A stretch of DNA of 64,000 nucleotides from an uncultured Bacteroides sp. (GCF_937912035.1 NZ_CALDPF010000002.1:87796-151795); one strand, 5' to 3'. Positions 7,888-18,746 are shown, numbered from the stretch's first letter. The notes: generated from the letters alone by a model not told the origin. Made by a program: numbers and translations.

Positions 7888-10800
7888 TTAAAATGGATAC
7901 ATTGTAAAAGTATATTCATAATCCCTATATGGAACTCTGTATTCAGGACGTGGTATCGCTCCCCAACTGTTTTCACATCCCAGTCCTTGCTGAACCTTGT
8001 CAATAAGAACATTTGTCAAATCAGATTCTTCTACCTCAAAAGAATGTCGTTGATTCTTTTCCGAACCGTCATCCAATGAATCTATAGTATAATGAAGTGC
8101 AGAGGCAGAGAATGGATTATCCGAAATAATCTTCAGGCCGTGACCATATATATTACTAAGTTTCCACCAGCGTATATCAGTTTTTGTTCCATTTTCCTGA
8201 GGACGTATATACGGATAGAATTGTTCCGACACTGTCTGATTATATATACCAAGTTCTGTACTGTTATTTCTGTCAACATAATTTTCCACCGGTCCTCTAC
8301 CATAATATGAAATATATTCAAATTCTTCAGGCATTACAAGTTGCATACCAAAACGGAACATATCAGAAATTTCAGCATCCTTATCAGTTACCATTCTCTG
8401 AGTCACCATAACGGTTCCCTCATTATTTATCTTATATGTCAAATAAATGTCAGCCAATACTTCTTTTGCAAAATATTCAGCAGATACGGCAACAATACCA
8501 TTATCATCGACATTGTAATCTAAAGACTTTAATTTCAGATTTGGATTTCTCCACAAAGCGTATTTATTCTGTAATTTCGCACCATAGTCATTATCTGTAG
8601 GTGCTCTCCAGAAATTAGGAGCAAGCTCAGCTCCCTGTTTTATATACTGTACACCATTGACAGAATAAAAATCTAAAAATCCAGTATGTCTGTTAAACTG
8701 TATTTCAAAATTATCACCGTAAACAATCAGTCTTACTTTATTGGAATCCTTTACTTTCGGTACGGCAGTTTCAATATTACTACAAGTAACATTTGCCAGA
8801 TTCATATTAGGGAATTTATACTCCTTAACCTGTATTTGGTCTTTTGCAACTATATGCCCTGCAGGAATAAAAGACTCTTTATTCTTCTGAATATATCTCA
8901 CATTCAATAAATATTCAGCTTCGTCATTTATGTTTCCTATATCCAATTTAATACTCTTGGAACTCTGAGGCTTGATATCAAGATTATCAATCATTCCACT
9001 TCTAACAGCACTTCCGTTTCTCAACAGTTCCCACTGCATATAGTATCCGGAAAGATCTGTAAAGAAATTTTCATTATACACATTTATCTCACCATTAACA
9101 ATATCCAAAGGAGTTGTCCAGATATTCTGATAATAATATGCCACTTCATACAAATGAGGATTAGGATTTCTGTCAGGATTTATCAAACCATTGTCGCAAA
9201 AATTATTGTCGCTCGGATCATAATTATTAAAATCTCCTCCGTATGCATAAATCATCTTTCCCTTATCACCAATCCATCTGCATGACTGATCCACAAAATC
9301 CCATATAAATCCACCCTGATATTTAGGGTATTTACGTATAAGTTCCCAATATTCCTTAAATCCTCCCATTGAATTACCCATAGCATGTGCATACTCGCAC
9401 TGTATCAATGGTTTCTGATATTTGTCATTCTTACAGTAATCCTCACAATATTTATATCTATAATACATAGGACAGAAAATATCTGATTTACCATCCTTAT
9501 GAGCTTGCTCATATTGTACAGGTCGACTATAGTCTTCTTTTTTTATCCAATCGTATGCTGACTCAAAATTTGGTCCATATCCGGCTTCATTACCTAATGA
9601 CCAGAATATAATACTCGGATGATTGAAATTACGTTGTACATTACGTATGTTGCGTTCCATGTGAGCTTTAGCATATATAGGATTTTTTGCCAAAGTTTTC
9701 TCTTTGTACCCCATTCCATGAGACTCTATATTAGCCTCTGCCACAACATAAAGACCATACTTGTCGCACAACTCATACCAGTATGCATCATCAGGATAAT
9801 GACATGTCCTCACTGCATTTATATTGAACTTTTTCATAATCTCAATATCCTGTCTCATTCTTTCACGCGAAACCACATACCCCTTGTCTGGATCTATCTC
9901 ATGGCGGTTTACTCCCTTGAATAAAACAGGTTTACCATTAACAAGAAGCTGTGCGTTTTTAATCTCTATCTTTCTGAAACCGACCTTCAGGGGTATTATT
10001 TCAGACAAATTGCCTTCATCATTTACACTTGCTCTCAATGTATATAGATATGGAGTTTCCGCCGTCCATTTATTCGGATTTTCAACAGACAGGACTGTAT
10101 GGACATCGCCACTTCCTTCAATATTTGCTGAAGTTATTAATGTATTGTCACCATCAAAAAGTTCCAGCAGGATATTGTTATGACCTTTTAATTTCAAACT
10201 TATATCAAGGCTTCCATTTTCGTATTCGCTGTCCAGATCCGGAGTAACACGTATATCATCTATGCGTTTCTCATTTCTTGCATACAAATAGCAGTCGCGA
10301 GCAACTCCGCTGTATCTGAAGAAATCCTGATCCTCAAGATAACTTCCGTCGCACCATCTGAAGACCTGAAAGGCAATAAGATTTTTTTCTCCATATTTCA
10401 GATATCTGGTTATATCAAATTCAGCCTCAAGCTTACTGTCTTCGCTATAACCCACAAATTTTCCGTTCACCCACAGATACATATTTGATGTAACAGAACC
10501 AAAATGGGCAAGTATATCTTTTCCTCTCCATTCTTTAGGAACTTCAATGATTCTTCTATACGAACCGACATGATTCTTTTCTTCAGGAACGTATGGAGGA
10601 TTACTTTTGAAATGATTTCTCCATGGATAGGTTGAATTTACGTAAATAGGACTTCCATAGCCATTCAGTTCCCATACAGCCGGTATGGAAAAATCATCCC
10701 ATGAGCTATCATCATATTCTAATTTATAAAAATCCTGCGGACGCTTCCAGGCATCTTCAACCCATAAAAATTTCCATTTTCCATTAAGTGTCATAAATTT

Positions 10801-10986
10801 TGCAGACTTTTCCTTTATGGCATTCTCCGCAAGTTCCAGACTCTCATAAGCGAAAAAATTCGCATGCATTGGCGCACGATTTATTTCATTAATATTCGGA
10901 TCAAGCCATTCCTTGAATGTTTGTGAATAAACAACCGACTTTAATCCACAAAGTAATGCCAGACTTAAAAAAACTCTTCTCACCAT
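7888..10986 (-). CDS. GH2 beta-galactosidase-like enzyme, LacZ type
   Basis: 1032 residues with the same domain plan as the GH2 at 2852-6007: a signal peptide, a sugar-binding jelly roll, an Ig-like domain, a TIM barrel, a second Ig-like domain and a Bgal_small_N domain. The acid/base Glu is in WSLGNEAG (about E467) and the nucleophile in CEYAHAMGNS (about E531). The two proteins are diverged paralogues, so they probably act on different linkages or differently substituted galactosides. It is the seventh gene of the core operon, after a hairpin that may lower its expression relative to the SusC/SusD genes. The product is predicted to be periplasmic. Substrate identity is inferred from family and context only. 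Confidence 0.93.
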   Translation of the reverse strand: MVRRVFLSLALLCGLKSVVYSQTFKEWLDPNINEINRAPMHANFFAYESLELAENAIKEKSAKFMTLNGKWKFLWVEDAWKRPQDFYKLEYDDSSWDDFSIPAVWELNGYGSPIYVNSTYPWRNHFKSNPPYVPEEKNHVGSYRRIIEVPKEWRGKDILAHFGSVTSNMYLWVNGKFVGYSEDSKLEAEFDITRYLKYGEKNLIAFQVFRWCDGSYLEDQDFFRYSGVARDCYLYARNEKRIDDIRVTPDLDSEYENGSLDISLKLKGHNNILLELFDGDNTLITSANIEGSGDVHTVLSVENPNKWTAETPYLYTLRASVNDEGNLSEIIPLKVGFRKIEIKNAQLLVNGKPVLFKGVNRHEIDPDKGYVVSRERMRQDIEIMKKFNINAVRTCHYPDDAYWYELCDKYGLYVVAEANIESHGMGYKEKTLAKNPIYAKAHMERNIRNVQRNFNHPSIIFWSLGNEAGYGPNFESAYDWIKKEDYSRPVQYEQAHKDGKSDIFCPMYYRYKYCEDYCKNDKYQKPLIQCEYAHAMGNSMGGFKEYWELIRKYPKYQGGFIWDFVDQSCRWIGDKGKMIYAYGGDFNNYDPSDNNFCDNGLINPDRNPNPHLYEVAYYYQNIWTTPLDIVNGEINVYNENFFTDLSGYYMQWELLRNGSAVRSGMIDNLDIKPQSSKSIKLDIGNINDEAEYLLNVRYIQKNKESFIPAGHIVAKDQIQVKEYKFPNMNLANVTCSNIETAVPKVKDSNKVRLIVYGDNFEIQFNRHTGFLDFYSVNGVQYIKQGAELAPNFWRAPTDNDYGAKLQNKYALWRNPNLKLKSLDYNVDDNGIVAVSAEYFAKEVLADIYLTYKINNEGTVMVTQRMVTDKDAEISDMFRFGMQLVMPEEFEYISYYGRGPVENYVDRNNSTELGIYNQTVSEQFYPYIRPQENGTKTDIRWWKLSNIYGHGLKIISDNPFSASALHYTIDSLDDGSEKNQRHSFEVEESDLTNVLIDKVQQGLGCENSWGAIPRPEYRVPYRDYEYTFTMYPF

Positions 10987-11010
10987 AATATCTATATCTA
11001 AACCAAAACA

Positions 11011-11055
11011 AAAAAAGTAGTAACATAATCTTCATTTCAGAGAATGTTACTACTT
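11011..11055 (-). terminator. Intra-operon terminator-like hairpin
   Basis: A 12-bp perfect stem (11015-11026 with 11044-11055, AAGTAGTAACAT) followed by about six T on the minus strand. It lies between the DUF1735 gene (stop at 11078) and the GH2 gene (start at 10986). I see no TAnnTTTG box between the hairpin and the GH2 gene, so it probably acts as a partial terminator. That would set higher expression of the upstream transport and binding genes. Confidence 0.8.
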
Positions 11056-11077
11056 CAATATCAAAATAAGGATCAAA

Positions 11078-11983
11078 TTAGTTCCACTCCTCAAATCTTA
11101 AATCTTTCAAAGGATCCTGTCTTCTGATTAATGTTTCCTCAACTTTGTATTTCGTACCACTTAATTCGTATTCATAATTAAGATTAACCGTCATATCGAA
11201 TGTTGATTCATCATAATTGTATGTTCCGCTACCATTGCTGATTGCAATACCTCCATCAGCAGTTTCTACAGTAACAGTATTATCATCATTAAAAGTCAGT
11301 TTAACCTTTTCGTTTGCTGCATCGACAGGCCTGTTAGCCACTCCGGTTCTGCTCACACTATATCTTCCAACTGTTGTCAGATTTCTTGTTATGTTCTTTG
11401 ACAAATCAGATACAGCATAGTCCTCAGTCTGTATTACATTACCTGCATTATCCAAAGTAGATACTTTTCCTTTAACGTAATAAGTACCATGATATTTACT
11501 AATATATTTAATAGCAACTATACTATATTCCTTACCTTCAAGAACTCCGTCATGAGAACTTGCCACAACTTTAAAAGGTAAGGCATAATGTGTTGAGACA
11601 GCCTTAGGGTCATTATAGAAATCCTCTGTAAAATCAATCTGTACATCAGCAACGGCCAATGTTGGTTTTGACACATAAAATCTGCTTTCATCAGAAAGCT
11701 TATAATATGATTCAGGCAATAATTCAAGCCCTGTACCTTCAAGTAAGTTAGGGAGAATTCTGAACTCAGCCCAGTCTTTTGTATCAACTTCTCTTTTTCC
11801 TCCAATAGCTACACCTACTTTAATGTTCATATTTCTATCAGCAATTACAGTTCTCAACGGCTTTTGAGAAGCGAAATATACTTTAGTTTCTGTGTAATCA
11901 TCTGTATAATCATCATAACAAGATGAAAGACAAGTCAATGATAAAAGTGCCAACAAGCTGTATTTTAAATTTCTTATGTTCAT
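11078..11983 (-). CDS. DUF1735/DUF4361-type surface lipoprotein
   Basis: A 301-residue lipoprotein with Cys22 after LTCLSSC. The N-terminal part (about residues 30-130, VYFASQKPLRTVIADRN... and FRILPN...) resembles the BT_3987-type DUF1735 domain. The C-terminal half (about 160-295, YHGTYYVKGKV...) resembles DUF4361. Such proteins follow SusD in many PULs in the place of SusE and are thought to be surface glycan-binding proteins. Here it follows the second SusC/SusD pair by 25 bp. No catalytic residues are expected. The binding role is inferred from gene position and family. Confidence 0.85.
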   Translation of the reverse strand: MNIRNLKYSLLALLSLTCLSSCYDDYTDDYTETKVYFASQKPLRTVIADRNMNIKVGVAIGGKREVDTKDWAEFRILPNLLEGTGLELLPESYYKLSDESRFYVSKPTLAVADVQIDFTEDFYNDPKAVSTHYALPFKVVASSHDGVLEGKEYSIVAIKYISKYHGTYYVKGKVSTLDNAGNVIQTEDYAVSDLSKNITRNLTTVGRYSVSRTGVANRPVDAANEKVKLTFNDDNTVTVETADGGIAISNGSGTYNYDESTFDMTVNLNYEYELSGTKYKVEETLIRRQDPLKDLRFEEWN

Positions 11984-12008
11984 AACTTTTAATTTTTTAT
12001 CATTTATA

Positions 12009-13793
12009 CTACCAACCTAAGTTATTCTTTATATTTGGATTCTTGATGCATTCATTCCTTGGTATAGGACAATAATAGAATTTTACATCATTATAACTTC
12101 TCTGTTCAAGAACCTTTTCAGTATTGAAACTTAAAGTTCCGTCCTCAGATTCTGTAATCTCTACACCACGTACCGGTTCTGTCAGATTCATCAAACGTCT
12201 TCTCATGTCAAAATAACGCTGATTCTCAAATGCCAGTTCCAATCGTCTTTCATTCTGAATCAAATCAGCAAATGTAAATTTATCAGCAGCCATTTCATCA
12301 AGATATCCTGTATCGGTTATTCCACCTGATTTTGCTCTGATGTCTTTAATGATTTGGTAAGCAGTATATTTATAACCTTTAGGATTTTCTTTTGGTCCCC
12401 AAGCCTCATTGGCAGCCTCCGCATAATTAAGGAAAATCTCTGCTTTTCTGAACATAGGGTAATAATGCTTATCATTCGAACCTGTTATAGGATCAAGCAT
12501 TGTATGTTTTTTTGACAGGAATTTTGCAAGATAATATCCGGAACGTGAAGCAAAAGGATCTATCGAAGGAGAGTCCTTTCCACCCATCACCATATCCAAA
12601 GGCATTTCTGTATCTGTTCCAAATGTAGCTCCATGATAGTAGATATTCAAATAAAAACGTCTGTCTCTGCTTTCATACGGACTGTTTTCATTATACTCAG
12701 ATCTTTCATCGGAAATAGGATATCCGTCAATTGTAGGAAAAGCATCCACTAGATTCTGCGAAGGAATAGTGTTGGCACGTCCCATATAGTATGGAGGGAA
12801 ATGTCTGTTTTCCAACTCCTTTGTATTATGGTAAGCTCGCATAATAAATTCTGACGGAGTTGTATTTGGCGCACTTGCAAGATCTGTAGCCTGCAGTGCA
12901 TAAAACTCACCAAAACCAGGTTCGCACAAAGCTACATTAGCAGCTTCAGCAGCACGCTCCCACTTACTTTTATAAGAAGCTTCATCAACAACTGTATAAT
13001 CACCCATGCCATTTAACTTAACAATAGCATCAGGCTGATATGCAGGACTTGCCGCATAAAGAGCGACTTTAGACTTAAGAGCCAAAGCAGCAAGACGTGT
13101 AGCTCGTCCAATCTCAGATTTTCCCCATACAGGATCATCTCCGGAATACTCCGAAGGCAATATTTCTGCAGCTTTATCACAATCATCCATTATCTGCAAT
13201 GCACATTCTTCGTACGAATTGCGTTTTATAGAATTGAAATCCATTGCATCTTCTTCTGTCATGAAGTGTGCAACCAAAGGATATCCCAAAGCTTCACCGT
13301 CATTTGTTTTTCCTCCATATATCTGGAGCATTCTGAATCCCCAATATGCACGCAGGTAATAAGCTTCACCTTCAAGACGTTTTTTATATTCAGCATCCAT
13401 CTCAGGATCCACAAGATTGTACTTTGTTTCATCTGTAAGACCATTTTCCAGAAACAGATTAATATACTGGAATTGCTGATATACCGATGACCATATTCCA
13501 AGCGGATTATTTGTTGCTGACATCTGTCCTGTAGCCAATGAATACACAGCAGAGCTGTAATTACTAGTCAACGCATTGTCTGTTGCAGCATCAAGAAAAT
13601 TCGAGCCGTAACTGTCTGGTCTTTTCTCTATTGCATTATAAGCGTTATATAATACACCTTGAGCAATTTTAGGAACACTCCAAACATATTTGGTTTCCCA
13701 CTGGCTATTGGTTTTTTCATCAAGCATATCGCTACATGAAGCCATGACCGAACCAATACCAAGTAAAAGTAGTAGTTTATTATATGATTTCAT
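12009..13793 (-). CDS. SusD-family surface glycan-binding lipoprotein (pair 2)
   Basis: A 594-residue lipoprotein with Cys20 in SVMASC. It has the SusD layout: N-terminal TPR-type helices (for example the RLEGEAYYLRAYWGFRMLQIYGG region near residues 135-160) and the C-terminal signature ADLIQNERRLELAFENQRYFDMRR, typical of SusD/RagB proteins. It caps the SusC barrel encoded just upstream (13810-16893) and binds the incoming oligosaccharide. The gap between the two genes is 16 bp. This pair differs clearly from the first SusC/SusD pair, so the locus can probably import two kinds of oligosaccharide. Confidence 0.95.
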   Translation of the reverse strand: MKSYNKLLLLLGIGSVMASCSDMLDEKTNSQWETKYVWSVPKIAQGVLYNAYNAIEKRPDSYGSNFLDAATDNALTSNYSSAVYSLATGQMSATNNPLGIWSSVYQQFQYINLFLENGLTDETKYNLVDPEMDAEYKKRLEGEAYYLRAYWGFRMLQIYGGKTNDGEALGYPLVAHFMTEEDAMDFNSIKRNSYEECALQIMDDCDKAAEILPSEYSGDDPVWGKSEIGRATRLAALALKSKVALYAASPAYQPDAIVKLNGMGDYTVVDEASYKSKWERAAEAANVALCEPGFGEFYALQATDLASAPNTTPSEFIMRAYHNTKELENRHFPPYYMGRANTIPSQNLVDAFPTIDGYPISDERSEYNENSPYESRDRRFYLNIYYHGATFGTDTEMPLDMVMGGKDSPSIDPFASRSGYYLAKFLSKKHTMLDPITGSNDKHYYPMFRKAEIFLNYAEAANEAWGPKENPKGYKYTAYQIIKDIRAKSGGITDTGYLDEMAADKFTFADLIQNERRLELAFENQRYFDMRRRLMNLTEPVRGVEITESEDGTLSFNTEKVLEQRSYNDVKFYYCPIPRNECIKNPNIKNNLGW

Positions 13794-13809
13794 AAGTATT
13801 CAATTATAA

Positions 13810-16800
13810 TTAAAATGTCATTGTAAGACCACCTGTAAATGTTCTTAATACCGGATAATTGTCAATACCGGCACCCATCATTTCCGGATCTAAATTTTTC
13901 TCTTCTGAAATAACAAACAAATTGGCACCTCTGGCAAATAATTTCAGATTTTTAATACCAATATTTTTCTTACTAAAATCAAAAGTATAACTCAATTCTA
14001 TATTTTTCAGTCTGAAGAAAGATCCGTCCTGAATCCAATAGCTTGAATTAATAAAATTATTTGCACCTGATGTTGTTGTAAGTCTCGGATAATTTCCATC
14101 CGGATTATTTTCAGGATGATATCTGTCCAGTACTTCAACAGAATATTTATCTTCACCCTTATTCCAGTAATACGAATTGTTTTTCCATGTATTCATTCCC
14201 AGTTGTGCAGTACCAAGAACATAAAGATTCCAGCCTTTGTATCCTATATTGAAATCAATTCCCAGCTGTGTTCTCGGGAAAGTATTACCCAAAGTTGTCT
14301 TATCATTACCGTCTATTATCTTATCTCCGTTCAAGTCTGCATAAGCTATGTCACCAGCCTGACATGGTCCGAAAGACTGATATACATCTCTGTTTAAATC
14401 AACATCTTTTCCATAAAGTCCCAATGCCTGATATCCTGTCATAATATCCGTTGACTGTCCAATAGTTCTAAGATATTCTTCAGGATAATTGACTTCACTC
14501 CATGCCAGAAGTTTATTCTTGGACCATACGACATTAGCTCCTACCGAATAACTGAAATCATCAATTCTGTCTTTCCACTGAGCATAGAAATCAATACCAT
14601 GATTACGAACTGTTCCAATATTGGTCGGTATAGTAAATGGTCCTAGAATATCCTGCTTAATTGCCTCATTATTACCTATGATGTTCCTGCGAAGTTCGTT
14701 GAAAAAGTTTAATTCGAAATTCAGTCTGTTACCAAGTACAAGTCCTTCAATTCCTATATTCCATTCATTAGAACTTTCCCATTTTAAGTCAGGATTTGCC
14801 AGTCTTACCAGATTTGTATAGTTAACAGAAGTTGTATTTTGCTCTCCAAAAGAGAACGAACCTCCATTATTCCATGCAGTCTTATAAAGTAACCAGTCGG
14901 TAGCACGATCGTATCCCAATATACCCCAACTAGCTTTCAGCTTCAAATAGTTTAACCAACTGATATTTTTAAACATTTCTTCATTAGACAAGTCCCATGC
15001 TGCTCCAACAGCCTGAGACAAAAAATACCTGTTGTCACCATAAAACTTGTTACTTCCCATCAAGGCCAATGTACCTTCAACAAGATATTTGTTATCAAAT
15101 CCATAATTCAGTCTTAATGTAGTATTGGAATTCTTAATATCCTGAGAGTTTCCCAATACTTCCTGGTGGTAGTAATTATAAGCCAACATGGCTTCAACAG
15201 TATGTTTACCGAAAGTATTTTCATATCCGATATTTCCTCTCCATCCTGTTCTTCTGTCGGCATCCTCACCCATTTTTGACTGATTGTCCTGAAGATTCAG
15301 ATCCTTCATCTTCACAAAACGGTTTGTACCGTCTGCATTCTGTCCGATTATTGCGTATGTAGGATATACATCTGTCTGACCTTTCTTATAATAACTATAA
15401 TTATCGAAAGTGATAAAAGCCTGTGCAGACAATCCCTTCAGAACTTCATCAAGATGAAATTTCAATCCTAAATTGGTCTGACTTGTGATATACCTTTCTT
15501 CAGAATAGCCTCCATAGCCCAACTCTGCCAAAAGATTTGAAGGATGCCTCAAACTTGCACCAAAATAAGGGGTACCATCCTCATTCGGTTGTAATCCCAG
15601 AATCTCATTGTCTATAGTAAGAGGATATTCATTTGGTCTTGTAGAAGATATTGCCGACATAACTTCACCATTACCAAGTGAATTCAGATGTCTCACCTCA
15701 AACCTCATAGCAGCATCTGCTACCAATGATAGGAAACTGGTTGCCTTAACATCAAGATTTCCTCTTAAATTCAGTCTGTGCAAATCCGGTCTTTCACCTA
15801 TTTTTTCCAGTCCGTCACCACCCACATAATTTGCTATTAAGGCATACTTGATTTTATCAGTACCTCCATTCATGTCAAATAACGCTTTACGGTAATTTAC
15901 ATTGTTTCCCATAAAGTAATCATAAAAATCAACATTAGGATAAAGCAAATCGTTCGGACCTGTAGAATTTTTATATCCATCAAGCTGTTGCTGAGAATAA
16001 TAAGCAGGAAAGCCGTCATTTAATCTTGCTTCGTTATATAATGTAGCATATTGATACGAGTCAAGATATTGAGGAATCCTTGTAGTATTCATTATTCCGG
16101 CTTCAAAAGAAGTTCTGATTACCCTTTTATTTGCCTCACCACGTCTTGTTGTTATAACCAGAACTCCATTAGCCGCTCTTGGTCCGTACAAAATCTTGGC
16201 TGTCGCATCTTTCATTACTTCTATCTTTTCCACTTCTTCCGGAATAATATCATTCCAGTCTCTTTCAATTCCATCTACTATTACAATAGCTGTATTATCA
16301 GAATTACTATGCTGTCCTCTTACATAAATTGAAGAAGTGGCATTTCCCAATCCATTATTATTGCTACAAACCGTAACTCCCGCCAATCTTCCCTGAAGAA
16401 TATTTGACAGATTAAAATCCGGCTGTGTATTTATTTCATTACCTGATATGGAATACACTGCACCCACAATATCACTTTGTGACGTTGAACCTCCATCATA
16501 TCTCTGATAATGGTATTTAGGAGCAGAAAAAGGTTGTGTCTTTTTAAGTTTTATAATTTTGGGTACGTTACCTTTAGCTAAATCAACAACATAATCCTCA
16601 TAACCTATAGTTTCAATTAGAACTTTACTATTTGCCTTGGCCTTTAAATTGGCCTTACCGTTAGCATCAGTATAAGTTGAAATAGCACCTTCAGCTGCTA
16701 TAACCTCTGCATTCTTAACAGCATTACCATCTTCATCTACTACTTTAAAATTCACATCAATAAGTAATGATGCTTTATTCACTTTTGTTGTTTTTGGCTT

Positions 16801-16893
16801 TTTGGATTTCTTTTTTTGTGCATTGGCAGGCATACTTCCACCCAAACCTAACAACAATAAAAAACTTACAATATATATAGAATGTTTTTTCAT
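13810..16893 (-). CDS. SusC-family TonB-dependent transporter (pair 2), atypical N-terminus
   Basis: 1027 residues. A signal peptide (1-25) is followed by a very Lys-rich stretch (about residues 26-40), then a carboxypeptidase-regulatory-like domain (VVDEDGNAVKNAEV...), a plug (IQGRL-type segment NILQGRLAGV, VDGIERDW, EKIEVMKDA) and a 22-strand-type barrel ending in F. The usual EEVVVVGYG TonB-box region is absent. In its place, at about 115-140, is PFSAPKYHYQRYDGGSTSQSD. It should import oligosaccharides across the outer membrane with the SusD at 12009-13793. The missing canonical box may mean an unusual TonB partner or a divergent box. Length is normal for the family. Confidence 0.95.
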   Translation of the reverse strand: MKKHSIYIVSFLLLLGLGGSMPANAQKKKSKKPKTTKVNKASLLIDVNFKVVDEDGNAVKNAEVIAAEGAISTYTDANGKANLKAKANSKVLIETIGYEDYVVDLAKGNVPKIIKLKKTQPFSAPKYHYQRYDGGSTSQSDIVGAVYSISGNEINTQPDFNLSNILQGRLAGVTVCSNNNGLGNATSSIYVRGQHSNSDNTAIVIVDGIERDWNDIIPEEVEKIEVMKDATAKILYGPRAANGVLVITTRRGEANKRVIRTSFEAGIMNTTRIPQYLDSYQYATLYNEARLNDGFPAYYSQQQLDGYKNSTGPNDLLYPNVDFYDYFMGNNVNYRKALFDMNGGTDKIKYALIANYVGGDGLEKIGERPDLHRLNLRGNLDVKATSFLSLVADAAMRFEVRHLNSLGNGEVMSAISSTRPNEYPLTIDNEILGLQPNEDGTPYFGASLRHPSNLLAELGYGGYSEERYITSQTNLGLKFHLDEVLKGLSAQAFITFDNYSYYKKGQTDVYPTYAIIGQNADGTNRFVKMKDLNLQDNQSKMGEDADRRTGWRGNIGYENTFGKHTVEAMLAYNYYHQEVLGNSQDIKNSNTTLRLNYGFDNKYLVEGTLALMGSNKFYGDNRYFLSQAVGAAWDLSNEEMFKNISWLNYLKLKASWGILGYDRATDWLLYKTAWNNGGSFSFGEQNTTSVNYTNLVRLANPDLKWESSNEWNIGIEGLVLGNRLNFELNFFNELRRNIIGNNEAIKQDILGPFTIPTNIGTVRNHGIDFYAQWKDRIDDFSYSVGANVVWSKNKLLAWSEVNYPEEYLRTIGQSTDIMTGYQALGLYGKDVDLNRDVYQSFGPCQAGDIAYADLNGDKIIDGNDKTTLGNTFPRTQLGIDFNIGYKGWNLYVLGTAQLGMNTWKNNSYYWNKGEDKYSVEVLDRYHPENNPDGNYPRLTTTSGANNFINSSYWIQDGSFFRLKNIELSYTFDFSKKNIGIKNLKLFARGANLFVISEEKNLDPEMMGAGIDNYPVLRTFTGGLTMTF

Positions 16894-16913
16894 AATCTAA
16901 ATTATTTTAATTT

Positions 16914-18746
16914 TCACCATCCTGGATTCTGTGTAAGATTGTACAATGCTGCTACATCATCCATTGCAAACGGATACCAATAATTACGCATTTCAAATAC
17001 CCTCTGTTCAGGAACGACATCGATTACTTCATAAGAAAAAGTACCGTCATTTTTCTTTGTAGCTTTTAAACCTTTAATAGGATACTGTTCTTTAAATAAT
17101 TCATGAGCTATCATCCATCGGCGTATATCCCACCATCTATTATTCTCGAACATCAACTCAACGGCGCGCTCACGTCTATATGCATCTCTAAATTTGGTAG
17201 GGTCATTAGCTATATCTTCAGGAATCGGAGTAACTCCAACACGTGCTCTAACGATATCAAGAGCCTGTTTTGCCGATAATCCACAACCTTCAACAATGGC
17301 ATTTGCATCTCCTGTCGCTTCAAATGAAGCTTCTGCCAAATCCAAATACATCTGTGTGTATCTGATAAAAACCGTTATCGTTCTATAAAGATTATATCCA
17401 AGTGTCCACTGATTACATTCAGGCCACAAAAACTTTTTACAGATATATCCGGTCTGTTGTCTTTTGTTTGAATGTTGGCTTTTTATCGTGTTATTATAGG
17501 TTGCACCATCAACATAAGTAGTGATATATTGTTTGACGCCTTCCTTGTTTACCCCCCATTCATCACCTGGACAAAGAATATTGTTATAAAATCTCGGGTC
17601 ACGATCTTTCTGATATTCCTGTAAGTTATAACCGGAACGTGGGTCAGTAATTGGATAATAAACACCGTCATCACCTTTCTTTTCAAACATCTCTACCATA
17701 TTTTGCGTTGGGGCATTATAAACAACGGCATCATTTCCTGTTCCGGAAGCAAACTCAGCAGGAATCCAGAAAGAGCGAATATATCGAGAATAGTTGTATG
17801 AATCCTGACCTTCCTGACTTCTGTTGTACCACAGATATTCAGGCTGCATATAAGGAGGAGCTGTCCAATAGAAAATATTCTTATATTCATCACCAGTCAT
17901 TAATCTATATCCCAGTTCGGAATGATCTTGTTCTGCATATTTAATTACTGCCCAAGCCGACTGAGCAGCAAGCTTTGCCCTTTCCTTATCATATTCCATT
18001 ACCTTAATGGTTTTCAAGTCATTCTGCATCAAAGGACTTGCATCATAAAGTTGTGCCATAGCCTTGAATGCCATAGCTGCTATCTTATTAGGGCGGCCAG
18101 TATTATCTGTATCCCAAGCATCCGGCAACATTGCAATTGCATTCTCAATGTCACTCATCATCCATTCATGAGATTCATGATAAGTCATTCTAGGAATATC
18201 TTCAGTTCCATCTCCGGAGAATAATTTGTCAAATTTAGGCATACCACCATATCTTTTAATAAGCTGGAAATACCACCAGGCTCTATAAAAATATGCCTGA
18301 CCCAATATCTCATTTTTCTGTGTATCCGACAAGTCTTTTACTAAATCGATATCACGGATTATACGGTTAACAATTCTTATTCCTTTATATGATTTCCATA
18401 TTGAAGTTCCACCTCCACTACTGCTATTACCTATTTCAAAGCTCGTAATAGATTTACTAAGCCAGTTACCATTGTTAACTGTTATAGCCTGCGAACTATT
18501 ATAGATAGAAGCAAACTCATCTGAAATAGCACCGATATGTGTTCTTTCATTATTACAACCGTTATATTTATAAAAATTTTCCAGATACTGATAAGAATTA
18601 TCCAGATATCCTCTAATTGAATAATAATCCTTATATACATCAGATGTTGTCAAACCCAAATTGGGGGACTTATCCAAAAAATCTTCACAAGAACTATTTC
18701 CCAATAAAATTGCCAAACCGCATATATATAATAAATTCTTTTTCAT
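16914..18746 (-). CDS. SusD-family surface glycan-binding lipoprotein (pair 1)
   Basis: A 610-residue lipoprotein with Cys20 in LGNSSC. SusD features are the YYSIRGYLDNSYQYLENF start, the GQAYFYRAWWYFQLIKRYGG helix near residues 148-170, and the C-terminal RERAVELMFENNRWWDIRRW signature near 530-550. It binds glycan at the surface and forms the lid of the SusC encoded 10 bp upstream (18757-21918). It is longer than most SusD proteins and is not a close copy of the second SusD in the operon. Confidence 0.95.
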   Translation of the reverse strand: MKKNLLYICGLAILLGNSSCEDFLDKSPNLGLTTSDVYKDYYSIRGYLDNSYQYLENFYKYNGCNNERTHIGAISDEFASIYNSSQAITVNNGNWLSKSITSFEIGNSSSGGGTSIWKSYKGIRIVNRIIRDIDLVKDLSDTQKNEILGQAYFYRAWWYFQLIKRYGGMPKFDKLFSGDGTEDIPRMTYHESHEWMMSDIENAIAMLPDAWDTDNTGRPNKIAAMAFKAMAQLYDASPLMQNDLKTIKVMEYDKERAKLAAQSAWAVIKYAEQDHSELGYRLMTGDEYKNIFYWTAPPYMQPEYLWYNRSQEGQDSYNYSRYIRSFWIPAEFASGTGNDAVVYNAPTQNMVEMFEKKGDDGVYYPITDPRSGYNLQEYQKDRDPRFYNNILCPGDEWGVNKEGVKQYITTYVDGATYNNTIKSQHSNKRQQTGYICKKFLWPECNQWTLGYNLYRTITVFIRYTQMYLDLAEASFEATGDANAIVEGCGLSAKQALDIVRARVGVTPIPEDIANDPTKFRDAYRRERAVELMFENNRWWDIRRWMIAHELFKEQYPIKGLKATKKNDGTFSYEVIDVVPEQRVFEMRNYWYPFAMDDVAALYNLTQNPGW

